Positions 12,721-25,290 of a stretch of DNA of 64,000 nucleotides are shown one piece after another; the first letter of the stretch is position 1, and each line of letters starts with the position of its first letter. The position numbers and the translations under genes are program-made. This DNA is from Lineus longissimus (taxonomy: Eukaryota; Nemertea; Pilidiophora; Heteronemertea; Lineidae), in NCBI RefSeq assembly GCF_910592395.1, contig NC_088312.1:1300001-1364000 (forward strand). Direction: 5' to 3'. The notes under the pieces were generated by a model. It was not told the DNA's origin, did no database searches, and was given only the letters and a program-made list of their open reading frames with translations.

Positions 12721-14559
12721 TTTGCTGCCTTTGACTGTAGCATATTAAGCAGATAACGACATGACACTTCTAACAGCATTTCTGATATGTCCAATGCAGT
12801 GGACATTGAAAATATACTTGGGCAACGCATTTGAGAGGTACTTCTCTCGGTACTTCTTTGACAGCATGACAGTGGCCACTAGAAGATGTTCTCAAGAATT
12901 GATTGGAGCCTCTTTACCTCCTGTTGTATCGTGGTTTGGATGGCAACACGTCTCATAAGATACTGGACATGATGCGGTATACATGCTTCAGACATGCTAT
13001 TGCAGTAACTTCAGTTAAAAAGGGACAACACGTTATAGGACCTAGCAGTGGATTTCTTTAACGATACTAAGGCATCGTTTCAAAGTGGCCAGACAATGAA
13101 ATATCACTACTTCAGAAATTGCAGTCACTTTGGAAAGCCTTAGGCCACGTACTCCTTCAAATCGGCTTTCACCTATCTGAAGTGGGAACGTATATCACAA
13201 TCTAACCTCACCAAAGCAGGTTAGTTTGTATATTACTGGTTCCCTCGCAGTGAACATTTGGTCTTTCAAATGGCAGTACTCGAATACGCCTAAGACTTGG
13301 ACTGGCTTCTTCTGCTACCTGCTAACCTTACTGAAAGAAAGAGCAAACATCCTAATCACCTCGCCTGTCCCGTCTATGATTCAACTGCTGGCTATGAGAA
13401 GGCCGGTGAACCATCTTCCATCCGCTCCAGAGCACATCTTGAGTCATATTTCCGCGATAAATAGACCTGTCAACAGTGAAGTCAGCGTAAGAGATGCCAT
13501 GCGATAACAAACCGTTATTAAACCCTCACCCTATAGATCACGACCAGAGATACTCGTGGACATTACCGATGGGTAATTAATGTTTTCTGGGTAGAAACTC
13601 TGAAAAGACGCCCAAACACCATTGCTAAAGATGCTGATCAGAAATGATCGAATCTTCTGTAACTTATGGGAGGATTTTCCCTCCTGATTTTATCTTACCA
13701 GTGTTAGTAACATTATTGAAGATCGCTCGAGTGACAGAGTTATCTGCCAAGTCAGATCTTTTTCATATCATTGCGCTCTCTTAGGAGATGAACTTTATTT
13801 TCTCCGGCGCGGTCATATGCCAACAATCGCAGCGTTCAACTCATAACCGCGTGTCGCTACAGAACTAATTGGCATCACTTTTTCAAGACACAAAATACAT
13901 TACATGTAGACCTGCCAACTCCATAGACAATTCCGTTTCTCCGATATCAAGCGACAAGCATGACCATTCAAACCACGAAACTGTTTCATGAACCAATTTG
14001 ATTTTTGTTTTTGTAACCACGGGTTAATTTGATGTTCTCGCAGTAAATGTCTACCTAAGCCGACGTAATCAGTGTGACAAATATGCCCCTAGCCTAATGC
14101 AGAGATGGTTTTAATGAAAACGTAGTGCATGGAGTTTAAATGTGACTTGAATACAGATGAACAGACGTGACGTATCTATCAAAAGGCAAAAGCAATTCAT
14201 CACGATTTCATATAGATTTCACCCGAAGTTTTCGGCTTATACCTCTACATTGTAGCCGTCTAGGTACAATCATTTGATGCAAATTCAAAGTGAAAATAAG
14301 CAGTGGAACTCCATTTGTATACAATATACTCAGGTTAGAGTACCTACTCCCACAAATGATATTTTACCCAGAAGTGTTCCGCTTCTCATGGCATGCTTTT
14401 TTCCACTGTTGTAGTCATTTTCTTCGATTGACCTTGTTTATGGGATGTGTGACTCGCATCCAAATTCAGAGTGACTCAACACGAATTGCATCTATATTGG
14501 CAGAAAGAATGTCAGTGAGGAGGAAGCTGTCCTATGTTACTTGAGGTTCTGACATCTTG

Positions 14560-14576
14560 TGACCTACCCGAGGTCA
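14560..14576. promoter_or_regulatory. Perfect everted AGGTCA repeat with 5-base spacing
   Basis: TGACCT-ACCCG-AGGTCA is an exact everted repeat of the nuclear-receptor half-site. A candidate binding site only. Confidence 0.25.
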
Positions 14577-14644
14577 TAAAATCTGTCAGCTCTGTTGATA
14601 CATTTGCAGTGTAGGCAAATACGCACCGCAGTTCACCAAATTTT

Positions 14645-14700
14645 TCGCCGGGATTGAACCCGCGTGTCGATTCGACAGCCTACTTGAGACAACAACATGA
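14645..14700 (-). mobile_element. Possible decayed tRNA-derived SINE head
   Basis: On the minus strand there is an exact Pol III B-box match GGTTCAATCC (14651-14660) inside CGCGGGTTCAATCCCGGCG. An A-box-like GTCTCAAGTAGG lies upstream at 14679-14690. The spacing is short, and neither an acceptor stem nor a complete cloverleaf can be drawn. Chance remains possible. Confidence 0.25.
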
Positions 14701-16942
14701 GTCCTGAAGCTTTCCTTGGGAGAACCTCAACAACTGTATCAAGTGACTGAGGATCCTCTAGAACGCTTACTGGTGTATATGGTTTACACCCACTTGTTTA
14801 CATCACCAAGCTTTGCAGGGTGTCCCGTGGTATATGCATGTAACAGAAATTAACCTAAACGACTGGTAGCGGTAAGATCTTGCAAAGGTACTGGTTTATG
14901 ATTTGGCAACCTTATGTTTTAGTTCAGGGATGAGGGTCTGGATGCGTAAACACATCCTCGCTGAATTATTTGAATGACTATCTTTTGGTACCAAAAGGTC
15001 GTTGACGAATTCAATTCAGTACAGCAGCTAGAGTGTAAGGAAATAAAGCAGGTCACGGGAAAGTCCCTCTCTGAGCTAAATTCACGAAGGACCATTGACC
15101 GAATTTCTCATGTTTCGACAGCGTTAGGTGGTACTTCTCTTGATTTTCACCGTACTTGCTTTTTATGCCAGAGTTTCACATCGAGAGTGACGCTTTCGGT
15201 ACCTGACCTTTGTGTCCTCGTCGAACAGTGTCATTCATGCAATGAGAAGAGTTTTCTATGCATGAGGTGCTTTGGGTAGGCTACCATGCCCAAGAATAAT
15301 GCGAAGGTCTCGTCAACAAGCAAATAGGGGTGTTTAACTCTGAGATCATATTGACAAATAGGTTATTAGGCATGTTAAAATCTTTGTGAATCAAACCTAC
15401 ACTGGAGTATACGTATATAATGTACGAGAAGGTATACGATGATAGGAGGTTATCATCCACTCGGCTGATCCTAGATTAAGAAGAGGTACTGGCCAGAAGT
15501 GTCGACACCATGATTGACTATAGAATGCCGCGATGGACCATCAGGACGGAGCATTGACTCCCCTTAAGCCGGACCAGAGACGGCATCAATCAAACTGCGA
15601 ACGAAAATGAGAAAACGATGGCCTTTGTACACGAGCAAATCCAATTCGTGTACCGCAGTATTCAGAGCCTGGGCACAATTTAAGGAAGCAAACTTTAAAA
15701 GCCACTCCGGGGCAAGTATGGTTGCCAATTACTTAACTCATCAAGTGTAGCATTCACTTCAACCATGCTTGGTCCACTCTATGGATTTCCAAAGGAAAGT
15801 ATCCTGATCGTGGTCATTAGGACGATTGTTTGGCGTCGTTAAGAAATCTTTGACCGCTCGAGAAAGTTATCAGACGGACAACGAGAGCCGTCCAGTACGG
15901 CTCACAGAGCTCGATAGCGCATGCGTAATGTGGTAGACATACCCAGCATATATTCTTTGTTAAACAAATTGATATCAGTCTTTTCATTTTTTAAATTCAT
16001 TTGAACTCTAATGAAAAGACAAGCTTCATCAATGGGACGGAATACCTGACTCGCCCTCCCTCTGGCCCGAGAGGATATACGGCCGAAGGCTTATCTATTG
16101 AATGAATCACTGCTGCCGCCATATTCGCCGGGCGGTGAATCAACCGGGATACATTAAGCAGGAAATAAAGATACAAAAACACGACTTACCGGAATAACTT
16201 TCATCCTCTTGCAGCGGAAAGTCCTCACTGCGAATTTCAGTTGTCCTATTCGGTCCAAGGAGTTGAACTTAGGTAGAATCTTGACACAGACTGGCCTAGA
16301 CTTGGTGTAATCTTGTGCAAATTTATCGCAGTCATAGCGGGTTTCCTTTCGGAGGTTGAGGTCAGGTTTCTCCGTTCATTTTGAGTCGAGAAAAAGACAG
16401 GTGATCGTACACTATTTCAAAACAACTGACTTAGCTCCTACACTGTTGTATTTAGTCCTAAATCGTGTTTTTCGAGGTGAGAGAGGAGCAGAAACTGCCC
16501 CTGTCTACAGCATGCTCTATGACAGTCTATCCACTGTTATGTAAAGCATCTGCACACCATGCACGGGTTTAGTAGCCATTTGCAATGGTAATGAAGTCGG
16601 CTCGAATAGCAATATAGTCATGCAAAAGTCCCAATATTTCAGACGGGATTGATTTGATGCTTTCTCATTAGAATTAGAAAAGACTAGAATTGGAAATTAT
16701 CTTTCCATTATCGGAATGATGGGCCACTTGGGTATGCCGGGTTGTTATTTATGGGTATGCAAAACACGGCGTGTTTGGCATGAGAGTTGCATTCGCACGC
16801 GCCCGTTTTGTCTGCCAAAATTACTAATTCACTTAAAAGTGGTTTACATATCACTTTGCGGGCATAAATGGACGAGTCTGACCCGGTTAGGACCTTGTTG
16901 ATATTCATGCGACAGGAAGCATTCGGAATAAATTTCGAGACC

Positions 16943-16962
16943 TGTGGTATTGAAATACCACA
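16943..16962. other. Perfect palindrome with 9-bp arms
   Basis: TGTGGTATT-ga-AATACCACA is perfectly symmetric with a 2-base centre. It has no associated gene; it could be a protein-binding site or chance. Confidence 0.6.
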
Positions 16963-18492
16963 TTATTGTATAACGGTAACTTGACTTCGCCCGAGACATC
17001 GCGGGTGCTTAACCATGCGTTTCATGGTAACGAGAATGTCACACGCCAGGTATCAGATATCAAGGATATAACCAATACTGATCAGGAATGCAAAGAATAT
17101 AATTGTTTTCATTTTATATTAAGATAACTGCCACCTTTACAACCATGTCCAAAAAGCCATGGCATGTTGCATTAACAAAACTGCCAATATCACAACAATA
17201 CATTCGGCAAACAATCGTGTGAAAGAAAAAAGGAAGGTGTATTGCTGTGTACTAATGCCTATCATCTTCTAGTCATAGATTTCAGATCAGCCTTTCACTC
17301 GACTTCATTGCTTATGTGCAACCGTAAATCAAATGGGAAGCGAATAAATAGTTCCTTGAACCCACACATAGTCTGCGATACGATGCCATAACAAGCCAAC
17401 CCGCTTTGGGAATAAATAACAATTTACCAAACTAAATTCAACTGCAGATGGCACCCTAAAATTGCAATTAAGCACCGTAGGCCATACCCTTGAAAGTTAA
17501 ACTGACCTCAGAGGCTCGTTAGAGCTAGAAACAGAAGAACATTCAGCTAACCCAATTAAAATCTGCACGAGAAAGTAAAATTAAGGGTGCGGAGATGTTC
17601 TTTTGAGGCGCATCGGAAGTCGTTTACACTCCGTTGGCCCACTTGAGAATTCATCTCACGGCCATCAACCAGAGCAGAGAATGATCTTCCTCGCAGGGAA
17701 CTCCTAGATGAGGCAAGCTTTGAAGTTCCTTACTCACGTCGCTGGTAATTATCTCTTTGTTTTGATTATGCATGTCATTGATGGGGTGCACTCCGCGGGT
17801 GTATGGCAGAGGACGTTTGGTCGTGGGGCACATGCACATTACTTTCCTGCTTGTCTGACATGTACGAACAGTATTTCCCTGAACCTTCACCCCATTAGAC
17901 TCAAAAACGAACATATAGTTGAACGGCAACAAACGACATCAAAAGTTTCATGTACACGTAGATCTATCCATCATGATGTTATCGATCTCAATAGCACTCC
18001 TTTCACCTATATCATAACATTACTGCTTAAAAATATCAATCACAAACAGTTGATGTTTAACGTATGTGAAGTCATCGGTCAGGTGCTTCTTTCGTGAGGA
18101 GGCTTACCTTAGAATTCTCTATTAGAAAATCCGATATCACCAAAAATCAGTTTCGAGATATCATTAGATTTAGATGTTTTATGACTGTTAAAAGCAATGG
18201 TTTGTCAAATAGGGTATAAAACTTGTCAAAGTCTAGAAGAAACTGAATGTGCTGGTTAATCCCTTTTCCACTGCCCGAGTAACGATCTGGATATAGAATC
18301 AGATGGCTATTCCCAATAGATGTGCTCTCGCACGATGACCCCTTCTAGGGGCTGCAACCAAGCGTTAAGGATGAGTATTATAATGACAATGTAATCGTAC
18401 AACTGTCAATGTGGTCAGATAGTTAGCTCAGTACCCCGTAGATCGCCACTTGTGTTAGCGCCAGGGGCTACGGCGAAGCAATAGTCGATAGA

Positions 18493-18541
18493 GGGGTCTG
18501 GCTGGGGTCTTGGGGAAGGACGCCGAGGCGGGGTAAGTGGG
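18493..18541 (+). other. G-rich run, weak quadruplex potential
   Basis: Runs of 4, 4, 4, 4 and 3 G are spaced by 7, 4, 14 and 5 bases. The 14-base loop breaks the canonical rule. A donor-like GGGGTAAGT at 18530-18538 overlaps it, but no convincing exon is seen. Confidence 0.45.
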
Positions 18542-19199
18542 TAAGATGATACGGAAATCAGTGAAAAGATCAGTGGAGTTTGGAAAGAGCTTGATCAATC
18601 TGACAGAACATTACCCCGGGATGTTAGGCTGGTACTGGGGATGGATAACCAGGAATGCTAACGATGAAAACTAATCCTTAGGTCAGGAAACAAACTTGTG
18701 CCCGAGGGACGATGCTGCCTGTGTTCTCAGGAATTCCTGCGAGCGATGTTTTGAAGTCTCTGCACCGAGAAGTAATTTGTTCGTGACGTCATCTGTCGCT
18801 TGTGATAAAAGAACATTTAGAATGTTTCATAACCAGGCTCATGAACCTATTTGGATTTGTCGCAAATACTCATCAAGCGCTCATCGCAAATGAGATGTGC
18901 TCCACTAAAGCTGACCCAGAAAACATAAACCTGTTATCATAAAACCTGGAGAGTCCGAGGGTCGTTGGCTCGTTCCATGTATTAGAACCCAAAACCTTCA
19001 GAGGTCTTCAGCAAGACACGTTCTCTGCTTCTCTCAGCCTTGAAGTATGACCATGGGAAACTAGTCCCAGTCTCAAAGGATCAAGCGTGGCACTGTATGA
19101 GCAGCTACTTACATGACTTAGGCTCACATGAAAAATCTCAGAAGAAACCGGATAACTATTGCCAAAGGACATTTGAACGGTTCACTTGACTTTGATACA

Positions 19200-19274
19200 T
19201 ACTGTACTGAACTGTTGAAACGTGCTGGGCCCTTAACCCAGAGGTCCGTAGATCAAAACTACGCGCTGCTACCA
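19200..19274 (+). pseudogene. Initiator-Met tRNA-like retropseudogene
   Basis: From about 19218 the sequence follows the 3' part of a eukaryotic initiator-Met tRNA. The anticodon arm is CTGGG-CCCTTAA-CCCAG (19224-19240), followed by AGGTC. The T arm is CGTAG-ATCAAAA-CTACG, with the A-rich T loop typical of initiator tRNA. Then come the acceptor strand CGCTGCT, discriminator A and an encoded CCA (19272-19274). The anticodon loop reads CTT where the initiator has CAT. The 5' half is decayed: no matching AGCAGCG acceptor strand is present. CCA is added after transcription in eukaryotes, so an encoded CCA suggests reverse transcription of a mature tRNA or a tRNA-derived SINE. It is unlikely to be functional. 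Confidence 0.65.
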
Positions 19275-21639
19275 TGTTACAAAATAATACGGTTTTATCA
19301 GTGTATTCAAGGGCTTTGTATATTCGCATGTTCGATTGAGTCCACAGCAGATTCCAAAGAGTGCACTACACCATCATTATCATTATCTTATTCTTTTACT
19401 CCGAAGTTGACTTAGGGGATCAACAGAAAGAATGATTCAAAACGACACTTTTACTGTGTTGCCAACACGCAGTTTTCTCTCTGTGGCTGGTTGTGACCAT
19501 GGCGGTCTTTCGTCGCTTGAATTTGTAACTTCTGATCCTTGACCTGGCCCACCTAGACAGCCAGGCGTCATGGGATGCGGGAGACAGAGACAATACAGAA
19601 CAACAACAGTCTAAACTCACAGGTGTTTTAACGCTGTATTGTCATTAATTGGGAGTGTTCACTGCGAGACAAGAGTGCGGAGAGATCGCGGTATCATGAG
19701 TTTATTGTTGTCTCTGCGATCAAAATGGTGCCAACAGTTACGATTTGCTCCACTGGGCCTTTGTCTTCCCGGTTACCATTCCCTACTAGCGTGAAGATCC
19801 GCCATGACAATCGTATGCAGACCATTTATTCGTCCTTGACAACACCTTGGTTAACACTATTAGTGTCCGAGACTGGTTCGATCATTTGTATCAGTCCTTC
19901 ATGGCGAGACCCTGCAGGGACCTTAATATTTCCTCGACCGCTTCAATCATGATTCGGTGATCTCAAAGCGATCGCTGTCGGAAGTCCGATCAAACGATTT
20001 ATAATCATTAAGGTTATATTGAAGGAACTACAATTAGTATTTAAATGAAGCCGGATTCTAACTTCTAACACGTCTCACCCTTCATCGCAGCGTTTGATTC
20101 TTCTAATGCTTTATGTTCTTATCATTTTAAGATGCAAGCGTATGCTCTTTAAACATGTAGCAATGGAAAAGGGGCCTTTGCGGACTCGAGGACCTTCAGA
20201 TCTTGCAGATCACCATAGGTCCAGGCCAGGAGGGAATTACAGAGAAATATACGGAGTAGGTAAATGATTTTAATTCTTCTTTGTTTTGAGAGTTCGAATA
20301 GCTCAGGATTACTTACCCGGGCCCATACCATTCAAGTGAGCCAAGGTTATGATATAGCCTGATGCTTTGGTCCACGGTCAAAGTGCTTTTTTATGTCTTC
20401 GGATGAAGCATTTTACTCGCGTTAGGCTGAAAAGCGTCTAGTTGACTTACTCAAATGCAGGGACACCCCACACCCTCTTTCGTTACTTATCAAACAAAGG
20501 ATGGAAAGTCATGTTCAATTATTGCTTAGAGCTAACGACACTCTCTCACCTCGTATCAACCAAACCAATGATGAAAAATGTGGCACGTGCGGTCCAGGAA
20601 TTAAGACCACGCGGGAGAGGAATGGAAGAAATAAATAGCCAAAGGTGAGATGATCACCCAGGATTATCCCCCTGGGCTGGCTGATGTGCGCCTGCACGTG
20701 TCCCGCCAATTCCCTCGGCCTAACCTGCTAATGGGAAGAGTTAAACCGCACCAAGAATGCACCATAATTTCCGCAAGCCCAATTTTTATCTTTGATAATG
20801 TTGACACGAAAAAATGCATGATTGATGCGCTATCGAACTAATTTGTATTGGTCTGTAATTAGTTGATGATACGGTGAGAGATGCTAATCTTGACGCGGGG
20901 ATTTTGCCAGTTCACTGCTTCCGGAGAGAATTAGATGCACGTTCTCATCAGAATGGCTCGCCTGATACCCTCAACTATTCATCATTGTCAGTTAGTTTCA
21001 CATTTTAAGATCATTTACAAATAGAACGCGTCCATCCTGTTCACACTTGGATATGAGGTGACATATTATCGTCAAGGCTCATGTAATCTTGCCTTAAGAT
21101 GAGACTTTTGAAAGTCTTTACCTTCGGAAAGTTGCCTGAATTGTAGCTGGTCACAGTATAGCTATCCTTCACTCAATTCCGACTAAGTACATGCTGCGCT
21201 GCAGTCGAAAGCCACGATGCTTTGAATGAAGATTACGTTCAAACTAACCATATTGATAGCAGTGACACGTCCCTGAATTGTCCTCATCTACCGAATTAGC
21301 AGAATCTTCGGGCACTGGCTGAACTTCTAACCCAGAGGCAAGAGGAACAATATAGCCGTTTAAACACTGGAGTCGGCCGGGCAAATGACGAGAGGAAGAA
21401 TACGCACGTGTGCTCAGTAAACCTTAGATAGGGGATACAAAAGGATGACAGACTTTTGGTGACAGGGCCAAACAAAACTGAAACTCAATACGAGCTAGTA
21501 CGATCTGAGGATCCCCGAAGATGACAATGTGTCGTTGGACGGCCGTAATTGAGCCTATAGAAAGAACAATTGCCGCCAGGGTCCCCAGAGAGAGCAGTGA
21601 TAAGTGTATTCCATCGCGGCGAGAAGACCTGCAGGCAAC

Positions 21640-21729
21640 ATGGCCAGCCTTGGGGAATACTTCAGCGGTGTGGTCAAAAAAGCATCGTTTGAGCCGAACT
21701 CGGATGATAATGTGCGCCAGCTATTTCTG
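21640..21729 (+). CDS. Candidate first coding exon of an unrecognised gene
   Basis: An ATG with A at -3 and G at +4 (GGCAACATGGCC) opens a 30-codon frame starting MASLGEYFSGVVKK and including SDDNVRQLFL. It ends at a strong donor, CTG|GTAAGA, at 21730, in phase 0. Codon choice is balanced and richer in G+C than the neighbourhood. Only one exon can be proposed; the next patch with an acceptor-like site (about 22073) does not fit its phase. The start loosely resembles innexin N-termini, which carry a DD-x-V-x-x-L motif at a similar position, but this is far too short to assign. It may be chance. Confidence 0.3.
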
Positions 21730-22072
21730 GTAAGAAATGGCGCAACCTGTAAATATTGCAAATCTCTTCTTGGTGTCTTTTGTAGCTGCATTTCCAAGCC
21801 AATATCTATTCTACGCCAACAAACTCAAATGGCTTTTGTTTACAACTGGCGTTGGGCAACCTTTAAAGACAATTGGTCGGGCAGTGTGAAACCTTCTGTA
21901 CTCCCATTTCGTACATGTAACTGAAAATCCGATGGTCATTTCGGGACGATTTCAATTGTCCACATGCGAACTGGTCATCGCTTCAGGAAACAACTGAGGG
22001 TCTTAAGTAATAGCCGCTAGTCACTTTCTCCCAATTATAGCCGAGAATAATGTGATAAGTGCTTTCATTTCT

Positions 22073-22234
22073 AGTGGGAGTTGTCTCGTTAGCGCGTTTG
22101 GGGTCTTGCTCAGCTGACCAGGGCGAGGGCCATCCACTTGACCTCGGGACAACTGACAACGGACGTGACGCATCGGACGGCCTTGAGCTGGTAATATCGT
22201 TATCTGCCGATTGGTGAAACCACATGTGGTACAT
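22073..22234. other. GC-rich patch, open on both strands
   Basis: A good acceptor (GCTTTCATTTCTAG, ending about 22073) is followed by a forward frame of about 46 codons that runs to a stop at about 22215. The reverse strand is open for 83 codons (22234-21983) and is Ser/Pro-rich. Composition is more G+C-rich than the flanks. No family is recognisable and both directions cannot be supported at once, so coding status is undecided. Confidence 0.2.
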
Positions 22235-23400
22235 GGGGCTGTTCTACCTATCCTTATCCTTTATATCGAGGTATAAAGAAGTGTAAAAAAATGACAACTC
22301 GTTTTTCATGCAGCTAGGGGGTTTAAACCTTTCGCACCATCTGTGTATCCTTTTTTTCTGCGGGCGCAGATGTAAGGCTACGAATCTTAAATAGGAATCA
22401 GTATTCACTACTGGTGGTTGTAGGCCGGGGAGGGTGGAATCGTTTTGATAGTAATGCATACCTGCAGATTGACAATAATTTCTATATTTCGGAGTAAAAT
22501 ACATTCTCGTCTTTCGCCGGGACAAAAGGGAGGACTCCGGTCATTCTTGTCTTGTCTCCGTCCTCCTCATTACCATCACTCAGCAGTCCTGTGTGCTTAT
22601 GGAACCTAAATTATCCCTGTCGAGAAACACGTTCTACTACTGTGATGTCTCATCCCATACCCGCCGCTGATGAGATCCTCCCAGTCGTGTAATGCGAGAG
22701 ACAGCCAAACCAGTCGTCACGTTTTTCCTGTATTACCTCGGCGGTCTCCGAGTCCCATCACTCCTGACTCCAACAGACTTCCATCTCCATGGGTCCCATA
22801 GAACCCGAGCATAACGACCAATTAGCGTACTTATTCCCAGATGTTGGCAAGACGGTTTAATACAAACAATTAAAACGTCTTCTTCTGACTTGTAATGACC
22901 ACGTACGAGACATAACGGCAATCGCGAGGAGGAGAGAGCCTTTGTAATCTAGTGTAACTTGTATGCAACTAATATACACAAGTCATCTATAGGGATGCAT
23001 TAGATGCGTGATAATTAGTGTGTGGAACATGTTGGCATGAATGTTGATACCGGATACTTGGTGAGATGGTCAGTAACGCTGGTACAGATGTCCAATCCTA
23101 TATGCCGGAGGTCTTGTTCGCGCTCTCCAGCAAGGGACACGTTTGTTAACTTCGTTACGGCTCAAGTTAGTGGGGTTTGCACTGGTACGTGCTGGATACA
23201 GTCACCCGTACACTCGCCTCATAAAACCATGACCAAAAAATGCAGATATTGTTCCAAAGGCGTAGAGAGAGTCAAGGAGTACTTCGAACTCAATCGGTCA
23301 GTTGTCAAAGCTAAATTGACCGACTTAGTGATGCTTGCAGTGCACGGAACATACGTTTGGGCGCACTGTTAAGACTTTCCCAAACGATATACATGTATTA

Positions 23401-23620
23401 ACGGTGGCTGGGAAAGGACATCACATGATTTTTTTTTCAGCATGAAAATTTTTTTTCAGGAAATATCTTGATCGATGGACTTATTATTTCGGGCGATCAA
23501 GTTATTTATCTCGAGCGATCGAGCGATCTAGGTAATAAGTCCATCGACCGAGATATTTCCTGAAAAAAAAAATTTCATGTTGAAAAAAAAAATAATGTGA
23601 TATCCTTTCCCAGCCACCGT
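23401..23620. mobile_element. Foldback MITE, about 220 bp, with near-perfect 8-bp flanking repeat
   Basis: The left half from ACGGTGGCTGGGAAAGGA (23401 on) is the reverse complement of the right half ending TCCTTTCCCAGCCACCGT (23620). The arms extend about 85 bases and include A/T homopolymer runs and GGACTTATTA. The centre holds repeated GCGATC motifs (GAGCGATCGAGCGATC). Flanks are ATGTATTA (23393-23400) and ATGTATTC (23621-23628), an 8-base duplication with one mismatch. That length is typical of hAT superfamily insertions, so a hAT-type non-autonomous element is my inference. It has no coding frame. Confidence 0.85.
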
Positions 23621-24782
23621 ATGTATTCCTATGTCACAGCCAAAAAGAACATTTCCGTACGCGCTGTCGTATCATAGCCATGTCAAAAGAAGCACAAGAC
23701 CAATGTTGACTTGTCGAACATTGACTTTGTTGACGTGAATCCTAACTACATGTCAAGATATATCGAATTACTGCCTTTTCAAAGCTAGGATAAAGCACAA
23801 AGGATTTCTCTAGATCTCACTTTCTTTTCGTTGGCATTACAATGCGTGGTGGCCTGCTCATCCTGTGCCCCGCAGATTGAACACATACTTTAACCAATTG
23901 TTCACACGGCCTTATTCATATAAACAAACACTCGGCCACCACGATCAGAAAGCAGTGTTTTAAATGTAATTCTGCCAGCAGTAATATTTCCTCTAATATG
24001 TTGAGTAAATTTACTTAGCTAAATCCTGCGCCGGAGCTGAGAGAAAAACTCGCGGGGCTATACGCGACCTCTGTAGCTTTTATTAATCCCGGTATGATTT
24101 AATAAGCACTAATGTACAATCCTCACAAAAGAGTTGATGCGACCCTCAAAGGGGTTAGAAAAGCAACCATCACAGCTCAAATCAATGTTTTGATTCATTG
24201 TTCGAGGTCTTGGTTGATTTTACCCATGTTTCCCGGACCGGAAGTCGAGTCCAGTTATGGCGGCCTAAGTCAGGAAATGGGACACGGCATCTAGCCAGGA
24301 CACGTTAGGCGAAGGATTAGTATAATACATTCGGCAAAATCCATAAATCAAACTATACGGGAGCTATTGTCAACCCGCTTCGGGGTAGAATGATCAAGAA
24401 TTTCTTGCCTCGGTCTAGTGGTATGCCTTTCACCAGAGTGACTTCAGGAAGCGCCCAAGCTGAGAACGCTTCCGCATCTTGATTCACTGCCCGAGTAGCA
24501 TTCGATGTTTTCCCGGCGACAAAGACGCCGCTCTATTTCACGATCTTTTACATCAGCGGCTCCATAAGATGCTAGCCTCACCAAGCCGCTGCAGAGTCTC
24601 GAGTTTCTACTCCATACTAATTTACGAACTTCCTTGGAGTATTTTTCACCAGGGTAAACATAGAGTCGGGAGCGCGACAACAGACAAGCTTCACCGTTAG
24701 ATGATTGCCGTGTAACGCCGTGACATAGTGACTTTTAATTCACACTGCCAGTAGTAATTGACTTTTGCTCCTTTTTCTTTCA

Positions 24783-25126
24783 GCCGCGCTTATTATGTCG
24801 TAGGTCATGTGGAAAATTTATGTATGGATATGCTCAGTGAGCGAGGATTAGCTTACCCCAGGCATGGTACCTTTACACCAGCCAAGCGCAAGAGTAAAAA
24901 GAGGATTCCTTGTACGTTAAAACGTAAACATGGGCTCAAACAAAGATGGTGTCAAACGTTAAGAACCAGCTATCGCGGCGTGACCAGTTTGAGACATGCA
25001 TGGTCATTTAGCAACAACATAGACTCCCAACTGTCCTCAATTAACGTTTACCAAAGGGACACACGCAACTTCAGTCAATATTTCAAACACTGTTTAATTC
25101 GCATGATATTTATCGAATTTATCTAA
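24783..25126 (+). other. Possible terminal exon, unrecognised
   Basis: A long pyrimidine tract, GCTCCTTTTTCTTTCAG, ending at about 24782, precedes a frame of about 114 codons that ends at a TAA. The product is basic, with AKRKSKKR and TLKRKHG, and has no recognised domain. Open frames of similar length occur by chance elsewhere in the window, so the support is mainly the acceptor. Confidence 0.22.
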
Positions 25127-25229
25127 GTGATGAGAGATATTAAGCACTTTGTCGTGAGAGGTTTTCGCGCTAATGCTGCCGTCTCGCCGCGTATGTCAAG
25201 CGATCAAAGTGAATTGCTCTCTGCGCGGC

Positions 25230-25290
25230 TTCTCCTCAACTGCGTAAGCGGCCTTTGGATTTCTCCTCAATAGCGTAAGCGGCCTTTGTG
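25230..25290. repeat. Two tandem copies of a 31-bp unit
   Basis: TTCTCCTCAACTGCGTAAGC at 25230 recurs as TTCTCCTCAATAGCGTAAGC at 25261, both followed by GGCCTTTG. There are a few substitutions over 31 bases. It is a simple local duplication with no coding meaning visible. Confidence 0.85.

Larger units (their letters stand above)
12721..19199. other. No supported gene
   Basis: It holds the everted half-site (14560), the possible SINE head (14645), an octamer at 14277-14284, the 16943 palindrome and the G-rich run (18493). Open frames up to 129 codons (17708-18097) have no recognisable content and low-complexity AT-driven composition. Confidence 0.6.

Noticed and set aside
23022-23372. 116-codon forward frame with CRYCSKGVERVKEYF
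   Set aside because: No recognised domain, no clear splice context, and frames of this length occur several times by chance.
24408-24460. tRNA-like A-box (GGTCTAGTGGTAT) on the plus strand
   Set aside because: No B-box or cloverleaf follows at the required distance.
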